The notes beneath the pieces are model-generated. The model was given only the letters and a program-made list of their open reading frames with translations. It did no database searches and was not told the DNA's origin. A program made the translations under genes and the position numbers. A DNA stretch of 64,000 bases from Gammaproteobacteria bacterium. GTDB lineage: Bacteria > Pseudomonadota > Gammaproteobacteria > Steroidobacterales > GCA-2729495. Of the stretch, positions 8,563-15,885 are shown in pieces (within the stretch, counting starts at the first letter, position 1; each line of letters begins with the position of its first letter). The DNA is taken from positions 2,034,992-2,098,991 of the forward strand of contig CP054183.1 in NCBI GenBank assembly GCA_015709695.1. Direction: 5' to 3'.

Positions 8563-8613
8563 TCTATACCCCGTCGCCAAATCGCGTAAAGGGTTTCTTA
8601 ACATATTGTTAAG
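8563..8613 (-). promoter_or_regulatory. Promoter of the copy B-A unit with an adjacent palindrome
   Basis: On the minus strand, TTTACG (8585-8590) and TATAGA (8563-8568) are 16 bp apart, giving a plausible sigma-70 promoter with a start near 8556. Just upstream is a perfect 7-3-7 palindrome, CTTAACA-TAT-TGTTAAG (8597-8613), a likely regulator site. The transcript leader from ~8556 to 8380 shows no recognised riboswitch. Confidence 0.55.
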
Positions 8614-8741
8614 CTGCGTCGCGAAGGCAAAACGGGTGCGGCAAAAGGTCGCGGCATGCGTACGTCGCGCGCTGCCGACAGCAGCGGCTGCCGCGGCCCC
8701 GCGACGCACATCCCCGCTGCCACAGAGCATCCGGCTGCGGC

Positions 8742-8770
8742 TTGTCCCCCGCCGCTTATTGCGCTAAGTT
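8742..8770 (+). promoter_or_regulatory. Promoter of the shared OMP type, upstream of the OmpA gene
   Basis: TTGTCC (8742-8747), 17 bp, TAAGTT (8765-8770). The same -35/-10 pair with exactly 17 bp recurs at 12355 and 15653 upstream of two TonB receptor genes. The 21 bp at 8761-8781 are identical to 15672-15692. The -10 keeps the key T, A and final T of the consensus. Confidence 0.6.
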
Positions 8771-8782
8771 TCGCCCGGTGTA

Positions 8783-8818
8783 CCGGCGGGGGCGGGACGA
8801 GGGGTCCCGGGCCACCGG
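8783..8818 (+). promoter_or_regulatory. Conserved 5'-end RNA hairpin, copy 1
   Basis: Inner stem CGGGAC (8793-8798) with GTCCCG (8804-8809); outer stem CCGGCGG (8783-8789) with CCACCGG (8812-8818), one mismatch. It starts within ~6 nt of the predicted transcript start. The outer stem differs in sequence but stays paired in the copies at 12395 and 15695, while the inner stem is nearly constant. Confidence 0.55.
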
Positions 8819-8907
8819 CGCGACGCAGTCATCCATAGAGAAGCGGCAGGCCGGGGAAAGGCAGCGGAACCCCGGACCGGCCCGTCGGCCGAGGGGGGTA
8901 CGATTCC

Positions 8908-9009
8908 ATGAGCGGATTGCACAGCGTCAGGCCCATTCCCGGCCCTGCGCCCCGGCAGCCGTTCGCCCTCCCGGATGTTTCCGTCAACCCGCAGGTGCCG
9001 GCCTACTGA
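8908..9009 (+). CDS. Putative 33-residue leader peptide upstream of the OmpA gene
   Basis: ATG at 8908 follows a GAGGGGGG purine run. The peptide begins MSGLHSVRPIPGP and ends at TGA 9009, 65 nt before the OmpA start. A second ORF at 12522 upstream of a TonB receptor begins MSGPHSHRPIAGP, and the distance from the -10 box to the ATG is nearly the same (143 and 144 nt). Similarity also exists at DNA level, so the conserved element may be RNA rather than peptide. Translation is not proven. Confidence 0.4.
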   Translation: MSGLHSVRPIPGPAPRQPFALPDVSVNPQVPAY

Positions 9010-9074
9010 CGCGACCGCAGCCTCCACGGCGGCAGGCCCAGGTTCCACCCGTTTTTCCTGAGGAGAGTCTTGCA

Positions 9075-10187
9075 ATGAAGCGTACTGCAGTGTTGGGTCT
9101 GCTCGCCCTGGCGAGCCTCGCCGCCCAGGCGGCGGAGAGTGCCCTGGAACCCCGTATCGGCGCCGCGGCCGCCTTCGGCCGCTTCGAAGGCGAAGAGAAC
9201 CCGGCGGGCACCCTCGGCAACAAGTTCATCGATGACGACGCGGTCGGCTTCAAGATCTACGGCCAGTACCCGCTCAACGACTGGTTCGCCATCGAGGGCG
9301 CCTACCACTACACCAACAACTTCAAGGACAAGCAGAAGAGCTCCTCGCTGCCGCCCGGGCAGCTCAAGCTCAGCTTCGACGGCTGGTCCGCACAGGGCCT
9401 GGTCTACATCCCGACCACCATCGAGGACTTCCAGGCCTACCTGAAGGCCGGCTACTACGACTTCAGCGACGAGCTGGTGCTGAACGGCAGCAATATCTCC
9501 AACTCCTCCGAGCGCGGCCTGGTCGCCGGCGCCGGCATGCTGCTGAAGATCGCCGAGAACCTCGGCGTGCGGCTGGACTTCGACTGGTTCGACGCCGACG
9601 TGGGCGACCTCAGCAGCGTCAACATCGGCCTGGAGTACTTCTTCGGCCAGAAGGCCGCCCCGGTCGCCGCTGTCCCGGTGGCTGCCGCGGTTGCCGCCCC
9701 GCCCCCGCCGCCTCCTCCGCCGCCGCCTCCCCCGCCCGAGCCGGAGGACAGCGACCACGACGGCGTCGCCGACAGCGCGGATCTCTGCCCCGACACCGCC
9801 CGCGGCGACCGCGTCGACGCCCAGGGCTGCTCCTGCGACATCACCCGCCAGGTGGGCTTCGCATTCAATTCCGCCGAGCTCACCGATGAAGGCAAGGCCA
9901 CGCTGGACAAGGTCGCCGAGAACCTCGCCCGCCTGAAGTTCATCGAGGGCACGGTCACCGGCTACACCGACAGCGTCGGCGACGAAGCCTACAACCAGCG
10001 GCTCTCCGAGCGCCGTGCCCAGGCTGTCGCCGCCTACCTCGAGAGCCTTGGCATCGCCGCCGGCCGGCTGTCCGCCGTCGGCATGGGCGAAGCCGACCCG
10101 GTGGCCGACAACAGCACCGAGGCGGGCCGCGCCGAGAACCGCCGCGTCGTCCTGCGCCGCACGAACTGCGGCGCATCCGCCAACTGA
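9075..10187 (+). CDS. OmpA family outer-membrane protein with calcium-binding linker
   Basis: A 370-residue protein. Signal peptide (MKRTAVLGLLALASLAAQA), an OmpA-type eight-stranded barrel (residues ~22-195), a poly-proline hinge (~208-220), a thrombospondin type 3-like acidic repeat (DSDHDGVADSADLCPDT, ~224-242), then an OmpA C-terminal peptidoglycan-binding domain (~255-365) with the conserved YNQRLSERRAQAVAAYL helix. It ties the outer membrane to the cell wall. The ATG at 9075 follows GAGGAG; a longer upstream frame is rejected because the signal peptide starts here. It lies ~300 nt downstream of the shared promoter and hairpin and just before surface protein C on the same strand. Confidence 0.93.
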   Translation: MKRTAVLGLLALASLAAQAAESALEPRIGAAAAFGRFEGEENPAGTLGNKFIDDDAVGFKIYGQYPLNDWFAIEGAYHYTNNFKDKQKSSSLPPGQLKLSFDGWSAQGLVYIPTTIEDFQAYLKAGYYDFSDELVLNGSNISNSSERGLVAGAGMLLKIAENLGVRLDFDWFDADVGDLSSVNIGLEYFFGQKAAPVAAVPVAAAVAAPPPPPPPPPPPPPEPEDSDHDGVADSADLCPDTARGDRVDAQGCSCDITRQVGFAFNSAELTDEGKATLDKVAENLARLKFIEGTVTGYTDSVGDEAYNQRLSERRAQAVAAYLESLGIAAGRLSAVGMGEADPVADNSTEAGRAENRRVVLRRTNCGASAN

Positions 10188-10219
10188 TCCCCGTTTTCAC
10201 TTTTTCCGAGGGTAGTTTC

Positions 10220-12217
10220 GTGAGAAAGACAACATTTTCACTGATCGCGCTGGCCGCGCTGGCGCTCGTCGAGACGGCGCAGGCCTATCCGGTGCGGATG
10301 ACCGCAGTCCACCAGCGCGCCAGCAGCGGCACGCTGAGCACCCTGAAGTGGTCGGGCTGCACGACCTACACGTCGGCCACGGGCTGCATCAACCCGGCCA
10401 ACAACAACCTGTCCAACATGGGCCTGACGGCCTCGACCGCCGTATGGGACTGGAACCCGACGACCGGCGTGCTGTCGATGACCGGCATGTTCAATGCGGC
10501 CTCGACCATCGGCAGCAGCGGTTCGGCGGTGGCCAGCGCGGTCAACGGTGACAAGGTCACCGACCTGATCATCAACACCGGCACCCAGACCACGACAGCC
10601 GCGACCTACCAGTGCCTCGAGGGCAATTTCCTCGCCGGCGTCGGCGCCAACGGTTGCCTCAATCTCGACCTCGGCGCCGACGGCGTCCTCAACAGCTCCG
10701 TGGTCTACAACGTCGGCGGCAACGCCAACTGCGTGCAGCGCACCATCGGCGGCGATGACAGCAGCACGGGCAACGTGCGCACGCTGATGAACACCGCCGG
10801 CGGCGGTGGCTGCGACGCGGGCGACGGCGCCTTCAACCTCTGGACCATCGAGCAGGACGGCACCGGCGACGCTTCCGGCGACCTGGTCATCTCCAACGGG
10901 TCGATCGTCAACAGCGGCGCCTCCTGGCTGATCTTCACGCGCGCGCCGGATGCGGTGGACGACGCCGCCGATGCCATCGCGACGGTGCCGAAGTCCATCA
11001 GCGTGATGGCCAACGACCTGGCCTTCACCGACCCCGTCACCGTGGCCATCGGCACCGCGCCGACCAAGGGCACGGCCACGGTGGTCGGCAGCCCGGGTGC
11101 ACCGGGCAGCATCTCGATCAGCTACACCGGCAACAGCGGCGCGACCGGCACGGATACCTTCACCTACACCGCCACCGATGCCAACGGCAGCGACACCGCC
11201 ACGGTGACCATCACGCTGCTCGACGTCGGCGCCAACCCCGACACCGGCACCACCACCCGCAACAAGGGCATCACCATCAACGTCGGTGCCAACGACACGG
11301 GCTTCACCGCCGGCAACGTGACTGTCACCCAGGTCGGCTCCTGTGACCAGGGCGGCAGCTTCACGCCCGGCGCGGTGGGCCCGGTTGCCTCGGCGAGCAT
11401 CAACTACACGCCGGCCACCACGGCACCCGGTTCTGCCTCGTACACGGAAGTCTGCACCTACCAGATCACCGACGGCGTCCTGACCGACACCGCCACGGTG
11501 ACCGTGACGGTCAACAACAACGTGCCCGTGGCCAATGCCGGCGGCATCACCATCTCCACCGCGAATGCCAACCCGTCCTCGACCAGCGGCACGGTCAACG
11601 TGGGCAGCATCGCCGGCAACAGCCTAGGTGACACCCCGGCCACGGTGACCGCCGGCGCCGGCAGCAAGGGCAACACCAGCGTCGCCGGCAACGTCATCAC
11701 CTACACGCCGTCGGCGACGTTCTTCTCCGGCACGGATACGTTCAGCTACACCATCACGGACTCCGATCCCGGTACGCCCGACAGCGCCAGCGGCACCATC
11801 ACGGTGACCATCGCCAACGTGGCGCCGTCGCTCGCCAACACCACCGTCACCGCCACCTCCGGCAGCGCCTCCGCGCCCAAGGCGCTGACCATCACCGCCG
11901 GCAACGGCGCGGTGTCGCAGCACACGCTGGCGGTGACGACCCAGGCGACCAACGGCAACTGCGCGGTGAGCGGCACCTCGGTGACCTACACCTCCAGTGC
12001 CGGCTACGTGGGTGCCGACAGCTGCGTGATCACCGTCACCGACGGCGACGGCTCTACCGGCACCGGCACGGTCAGCGTGACGGTCAACGCGGCACCGCCC
12101 AGCGGTGGTGGCGGCACGACCGCCAACTTGCTGCCCGGTGGCGGCGGTTCGCTCGATGCCTGGGCCCTCTCGCTGCTGGCGAGCGGACTCTGGCTGCGCC
12201 GGCGCCGCGCAGGCTGA
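10220..12217 (+). CDS. Surface protein, copy C: shared domain, Ig-like repeats and GlyGly-CTERM-like tail
   Basis: A 665-residue secreted protein starting at GTG 10220 after CCGAGGG. Signal peptide MRKTTFSLIALAALALVE; residues ~30-200 are the domain shared with copies A and B; residues ~240-625 are about four Ig/cadherin-like repeats of ~95 residues with the typical GTDTFTYTATD pattern. The C-terminus is a Gly run followed by SLDAWALSLLASGLW and RRRR, matching the layout of GlyGly-CTERM tails cleaved by rhombosortases. A and B instead carry PVPA-type tails. It is therefore predicted to be presented at the surface by a different route. It is 32 bp after the OmpA gene and probably co-transcribed. 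Ligand unknown. Confidence 0.82.
   Translation: MRKTTFSLIALAALALVETAQAYPVRMTAVHQRASSGTLSTLKWSGCTTYTSATGCINPANNNLSNMGLTASTAVWDWNPTTGVLSMTGMFNAASTIGSSGSAVASAVNGDKVTDLIINTGTQTTTAATYQCLEGNFLAGVGANGCLNLDLGADGVLNSSVVYNVGGNANCVQRTIGGDDSSTGNVRTLMNTAGGGGCDAGDGAFNLWTIEQDGTGDASGDLVISNGSIVNSGASWLIFTRAPDAVDDAADAIATVPKSISVMANDLAFTDPVTVAIGTAPTKGTATVVGSPGAPGSISISYTGNSGATGTDTFTYTATDANGSDTATVTITLLDVGANPDTGTTTRNKGITINVGANDTGFTAGNVTVTQVGSCDQGGSFTPGAVGPVASASINYTPATTAPGSASYTEVCTYQITDGVLTDTATVTVTVNNNVPVANAGGITISTANANPSSTSGTVNVGSIAGNSLGDTPATVTAGAGSKGNTSVAGNVITYTPSATFFSGTDTFSYTITDSDPGTPDSASGTITVTIANVAPSLANTTVTATSGSASAPKALTITAGNGAVSQHTLAVTTQATNGNCAVSGTSVTYTSSAGYVGADSCVITVTDGDGSTGTGTVSVTVNAAPPSGGGGTTANLLPGGGGSLDAWALSLLASGLWLRRRRAG
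10311..10815 (+). repeat. Shared coding segment, copy C (inverted relative to A and B)
   Basis: 505 bp that read as the exact reverse complement of 6899-7403. The first difference at the 3' end is the third base of a Glu/Asp codon, after which the genes diverge within ~20 bp. Confidence 0.88.
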
Positions 12218-12240
12218 GGCCTGGCTGAAGCGTCCCAGGG

Positions 12241-12276
12241 GCGCCCGCGGCTTTCCGGCCGCGGGCGCTTTTTTTT
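12241..12276 (+). terminator. Intrinsic terminator after surface protein C
   Basis: GCGCCCGCGG (12241-12250) pairs with CCGCGGGCGC (12259-12268) around CTTTCCGG and is followed by an eight-T run. A strong rho-independent terminator 24 bp after the stop. Confidence 0.92.
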
Positions 12277-12354
12277 GGTTCATCGTCATCACGCCCCGCG
12301 AGGCGGCCGCCTGTGGCGCGGCCGCATCGGGCCGCGCTGCATCGGCGGTGCGGC

Positions 12355-12383
12355 TTGTTCCCTGATGTCGATTGGGATAAGTT
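12355..12383 (+). promoter_or_regulatory. Promoter of the shared OMP type, upstream of TonB receptor 1
   Basis: TTGTTC (12355-12360), 17 bp, TAAGTT (12378-12383), the same arrangement as at 8742 and 15653. It lies ~250 nt before the receptor start. Confidence 0.6.
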
Positions 12384-12394
12384 CCGTCGTGCAG

Positions 12395-12433
12395 GCTGGC
12401 AGGGGGCGGGACGGAAGGTCCCGGGTTGCCGGC
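12395..12433 (+). promoter_or_regulatory. Conserved 5'-end RNA hairpin, copy 2
   Basis: Inner stem CGGGAC (12407-12412) with GTCCCG (12418-12423); outer stem GCTGGCA (12395-12401) with TGCCGGC (12427-12433), seven pairs including one G-U. The outer arms differ from copies 1 and 3 yet still pair. Confidence 0.55.
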
Positions 12434-12521
12434 GTGAATCAGACAACATATGCATAGAGCAGGCCCGGCGGCCGTCGACACAGGCCGCGGGACCGCCCGC
12501 TGACCGGGGAGCAGCCGAACC

Positions 12522-12635
12522 ATGAGCGGACCGCACAGCCACAGGCCCATCGCCGGACCTGTGCGCGCGCGAGCACCCGCGTCACGGCAAATCCCCGTTT
12601 CCATTTCAGGTTTTTCCAGGGAGACCGGGCAATGA
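12522..12635 (+). CDS. Putative 37-residue leader peptide overlapping the TonB receptor start
   Basis: ATG at 12522 follows GGGGAG. The peptide begins MSGPHSHRPIAGP and its TGA overlaps the ATG of the receptor (ATGA, 4 bp), a layout that allows translational coupling. The N-terminus matches the leader at 8908 in 9 of 13 positions. A CATAGAG box ~70 nt upstream is shared by both leaders. Whether it is translated is not known. Confidence 0.45.
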   Translation: MSGPHSHRPIAGPVRARAPASRQIPVSISGFSRETGQ

Positions 12636-15484
12636 GGATCAAGAGGAATCTGGCGGCGGGGGCCCTGCTGGGCCTGGCGGTGGCAATGACCCTGCCGGCC
12701 GGCGCGCAGGAAATCGCCGAAATCGTCGTCACGGCGCGCCGCCAGGGCGAAGAGAAACTGATGGAGACCCCGCTCGCCATCACCGCCTTCGACGCCAATG
12801 CCATCGAATCCAAGGGCATCAGCAACCTCCAGGACGTGGCCAACCTCACCCCCGGCCTGTCCTTCTTCAATCCCCTGGGCGAGAACCTGCCGACCCCGGT
12901 GATCCGCGGTGTGGTGCCGCAGGACATCTTCGGCGAAAACGCTGCGGCCATCTTCGTCGACGGCGTCTATGTCGCCGGCCGCGAGGGCCTGAACTTCAGC
13001 CAGCTCGACATCGAGCGCATCGAGGTGCTGAAGGGCCCGCAGAGCTCCACCTATGGCCGCAACGCCTTCAGCGGCGCCATCAACTATGTCACCAAGGCGC
13101 CGAGCGACGTGTTCTCCTCCAAGGTCGAGGCCGAGGGCGGCAACCGCGGCAAGCAGAAGATCATGGGCGAGATCAGCGGCCCGATCTTCAGCGAGGCGCT
13201 CACCGGCCGCGTCTCCGCCATGTACGACGAATGGGACGGCTCCTACGACAACTCGCTCGCCCCGGAGAACGACATCGGCGGCTATCGCTACCGCAGCTTC
13301 CAGGGCAAGCTGCGCTGGCGGCCGGCCGACAGCCTGGACATCACGCTCGGCCTGTACCGCTCCAACGACGAGATCGACGAGGCCGGCGTCGCCGGCCTGC
13401 TGACCAACTGCGAGGACCAGGTCGAGCAGACGCAGGAGGACGTGAACGGCGGTGCCGGCGAGCGCCTGCAGAACTGGTGCGGCCGGATTCCCAAGCTCAA
13501 GGAACTGCCGGGCATGCTCGACGCCAGCCAGTTCCCCAACGGCGTGCAGGTCCCCGGCTCGATCTCCAAGGACACCATGCCGAAGAACGCGCTGGCCACC
13601 GGCGAGGACCGCAACCTGACCCGCGGCAACCTCAACATCGCCTGGGACACCGACGCCGGCACCCTGACCAGCATCACCGGCTATTCGAACCTGCGGCAGA
13701 ACAGCATCTCGGATTTCAACCGCAGCTCCGGCGACACCGCGCCGTTCGCCTACTGCTACCCGTCGACCAACGAGAATCCGCCGGCCTGCAACCCGCCCTA
13801 CACCTGGTCGCGCGTGCCCATGGGCTTCATCGACGAGGAGTTCGGCTCCACGGTCGAGGAATGGAGCCAGGAGCTGCGGTTCACCGGGCCGCGTGACCAG
13901 CGCCTGCGCTGGCAGGTGGGCGGTTACTACTTCCACTCCACCCTGGAGAGCCGTTCGGGCAACCCGATCGCCACGCGCCCGCTTCCCGGCGACATCGGCC
14001 CGGGCGGCAACATCGCCCTGGGACCGGTGGCAGCGCCCACCTGGCTCGCCATCGGCAGCTATATCTTTGCCACGTCCTTCACGCCCGACGGCGGCATGGA
14101 CCCGCTCAACCGCACCCTGTACGAGGACAAGGAGAAGTCCTGGTCGGTGTTCGGCTCCACGGACTTCGACATCACCGACAAGCTGGAAGCCCGCTTCGAA
14201 CTGCGCTACAACAAGGACCACAAGAAGAGCCTGGCCTTCAGCTACACGCCCTGCGCCACCGACGGCGACGGCGACGGCGACTACGGCGATGGCCTGGGCG
14301 ACAACGTCGCCCTGCCGATCGGCACGCCAGACCCGGGCTGCGGCGACGACGCCTGGGACCTGCGCGTGCGCGAAGCCACCGGCTACTACTACTACGACGG
14401 CAACGACAACCTGCAATTCCGCAAAGGCATCCAGGACGGCAGCGCCCGCTTCGACAACACCACCGGGCGCCTCGGCCTGAAGTACCAGATGGACAGCGGC
14501 TGGATGGCCTACGGCTCCATCGCCTATGGCGAGAAACCGGGTGGACTCAGCATCAGCCCCAATATCGACGTCGTCGACGGCTCGGGCACCCGGCCGATCA
14601 CGCTGACCAACAAGTTCGATCCGGAGAAGATCACGGCCTACGAGGTCGGCCTGAAGGGCTACACCCCCGACCGCCGCATCCGCGTCGACATCGCCGCCTT
14701 CTTCAACGACTGGCGCAACATCGTGCTGCGGCAGCTGACCGAGGTCGACCCGGCCACCGGCCTGCATTTCACCCAGCCTCGCGGCCTGAACGTCAACGCC
14801 GGCGACGCCCATGTGTTCGGCTGGGAGCTGACCGCCGACGTCGGCATCACCGACAGCCTGACCGGCAGGCTGACCACGGCCTATACCGACTCCAAGCTCC
14901 TCGATGCCCGGCAGGACACCTACGCGCTGTTCCCGAGCTTCTACACCACGGACCCGAGCTGCGCTCCCTCGGCCATCCAGTCCCTGCCGACGGCCGAGCA
15001 GGACGCCAGGGCCGGCGAGTGTCGCGCCATGTCGGGCGACGTCAGCGGCCATACCAACATGCGCCAGCCGGAGTGGACGGCCAGCGTATCGCTGGATTAC
15101 GTGCACCAGCTGTTCGGCGACTGGGACCTGAAGTCCAGCATCTCGGGCAACTACGTCGGCAAGATCTTCACCGCCAACGACAACCAGAACTGGGTGCCGG
15201 CGCACACCAACGTCAACTTCAACATCGGCCTGGAATCGCCGCGCTACACGCTGCAGTTCTGGGTGCGCAACCTGTTCGAGAATGACGAGCCGCTGTCCGC
15301 GTTCCGCGACATCTACTGGACCAACGACTCCGACATGCTGGCGAAGACCCCGGTCACGGGCACGACCATCCGCGACGCGTCCACGTTCGAGGACTTCCCG
15401 CCGCTGCGCATGTCGATCAGCTACCCCAGCCTGCGCACCTTCGGCCTCACCGCCCGGGTGCGCTTCGGCGGCGCCGAGAAGTAG
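12632..15484 (+). CDS. TonB-dependent receptor 1
   Basis: A 950-residue outer-membrane receptor that imports a large substrate using TonB energy. Signal peptide (residues 1-25, ending GAQ), a TonB box-like stretch EIVVTARR near residue 32, a plug domain (~45-165; VFVDGVYV-type FVDGVYVAGRE and IEVLKGPQSSTYGRNA), then a 22-strand-type barrel ending with ARVRFGGAEK. The family resembles the many receptors for plant or organic compounds in Sphingomonas-like and related bacteria; no substrate can be read from sequence. It has a tandem paralogue of the same length immediately downstream. The ATG overlaps a leader ORF and follows CAGGGAGACC. Confidence 0.93.
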   Translation: MRIKRNLAAGALLGLAVAMTLPAGAQEIAEIVVTARRQGEEKLMETPLAITAFDANAIESKGISNLQDVANLTPGLSFFNPLGENLPTPVIRGVVPQDIFGENAAAIFVDGVYVAGREGLNFSQLDIERIEVLKGPQSSTYGRNAFSGAINYVTKAPSDVFSSKVEAEGGNRGKQKIMGEISGPIFSEALTGRVSAMYDEWDGSYDNSLAPENDIGGYRYRSFQGKLRWRPADSLDITLGLYRSNDEIDEAGVAGLLTNCEDQVEQTQEDVNGGAGERLQNWCGRIPKLKELPGMLDASQFPNGVQVPGSISKDTMPKNALATGEDRNLTRGNLNIAWDTDAGTLTSITGYSNLRQNSISDFNRSSGDTAPFAYCYPSTNENPPACNPPYTWSRVPMGFIDEEFGSTVEEWSQELRFTGPRDQRLRWQVGGYYFHSTLESRSGNPIATRPLPGDIGPGGNIALGPVAAPTWLAIGSYIFATSFTPDGGMDPLNRTLYEDKEKSWSVFGSTDFDITDKLEARFELRYNKDHKKSLAFSYTPCATDGDGDGDYGDGLGDNVALPIGTPDPGCGDDAWDLRVREATGYYYYDGNDNLQFRKGIQDGSARFDNTTGRLGLKYQMDSGWMAYGSIAYGEKPGGLSISPNIDVVDGSGTRPITLTNKFDPEKITAYEVGLKGYTPDRRIRVDIAAFFNDWRNIVLRQLTEVDPATGLHFTQPRGLNVNAGDAHVFGWELTADVGITDSLTGRLTTAYTDSKLLDARQDTYALFPSFYTTDPSCAPSAIQSLPTAEQDARAGECRAMSGDVSGHTNMRQPEWTASVSLDYVHQLFGDWDLKSSISGNYVGKIFTANDNQNWVPAHTNVNFNIGLESPRYTLQFWVRNLFENDEPLSAFRDIYWTNDSDMLAKTPVTGTTIRDASTFEDFPPLRMSISYPSLRTFGLTARVRFGGAEK

Positions 15485-15495
15485 ACCCGCCTCGT

Positions 15496-15530
15496 GCCGG
15501 CACGGGCGGACCACGCCCGCCCGTGCCGGC
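15496..15530 (+). terminator. GC-rich hairpin after TonB receptor 1
   Basis: GCCGGCACGGGCGG (15496-15509) pairs perfectly with CCGCCCGTGCCGGC (15517-15530), 7-nt loop, 11 bp after the stop. No T run follows, so termination may be weak; it may instead protect the mRNA 3' end. Confidence 0.55.
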
Positions 15531-15652
15531 CTCCCTCACCGGACTTCCCCGCCCTTACGCACGCGGCCGCAGCAACGTTGCGGGCAACCGACAACGCGGC
15601 TGCCGTGCCCGGGCAACGCCGCGACTCGCTGCCACAGCACCGGCTCCCGCGC

Positions 15653-15681
15653 TTGTCGCCCGTCCGCTAATGCGCTAAGTT
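15653..15681 (+). promoter_or_regulatory. Promoter of the shared OMP type, upstream of TonB receptor 2
   Basis: TTGTCG (15653-15658), 17 bp, TAAGTT (15676-15681). The block GCGCTAAGTTTCGCCCGGTG at 15672-15691 is identical to 8761-8780. Confidence 0.6.
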
Positions 15682-15694
15682 TCGCCCGGTGTGC

Positions 15695-15731
15695 CCGCGG
15701 GGGAACGGGACGAGCGATCCCGAGCCCGCGG
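15695..15731 (+). promoter_or_regulatory. Conserved 5'-end RNA hairpin, copy 3
   Basis: Inner stem CGGGA (15706-15710) with TCCCG (15718-15722); outer stem CCGCGGG (15695-15701) with CCCGCGG (15725-15731), seven pairs. The downstream half of the leader seen in copies 1 and 2, including the MSG ORF, is absent; nothing else was recognised between here and the receptor start. Confidence 0.55.
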
Positions 15732-15885
15732 ACTTCAGCCACCACGTGATCAACGTCGCCCGCGGCGCTGGCGCAGACGGTGACGGCACCAACAGGATGA
15801 GCACGATTGCGGCAGGGGTCGCCGTCGTGCCGGGGCTTTTGGTTTCTTTCGGATGACTGTCCGACTTCCCGGGGGGATAGGGGTA

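Noticed and set aside
8783-8818. Known riboswitch (cyclic di-GMP GEMM or guanidine-II)
   Set aside because: GGGACG occurs, but the GEMM GCAAAGC core and tetraloop/receptor are absent, and the loops do not fit the paired ACGR hairpins of guanidine-II.
14260-14300. Asp/Gly repeat in TonB receptor 1 (DGDGDGDYGDGLGD) as a dedicated calcium-binding domain
   Set aside because: It is a short stretch in a predicted extracellular loop. It may bind cations, but no complete EF-hand or RTX nonapeptide pattern is present.
11624-15514. A 1296-residue open frame on the minus strand across surface protein C and TonB receptor 1
   Set aside because: It is antisense to clearly recognisable proteins, has no signal or known motif, and is typical of GC-rich third-position bias. 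The same holds for 15667-18360 (minus), 2283-5294 (plus) and 52282-54753 (minus).
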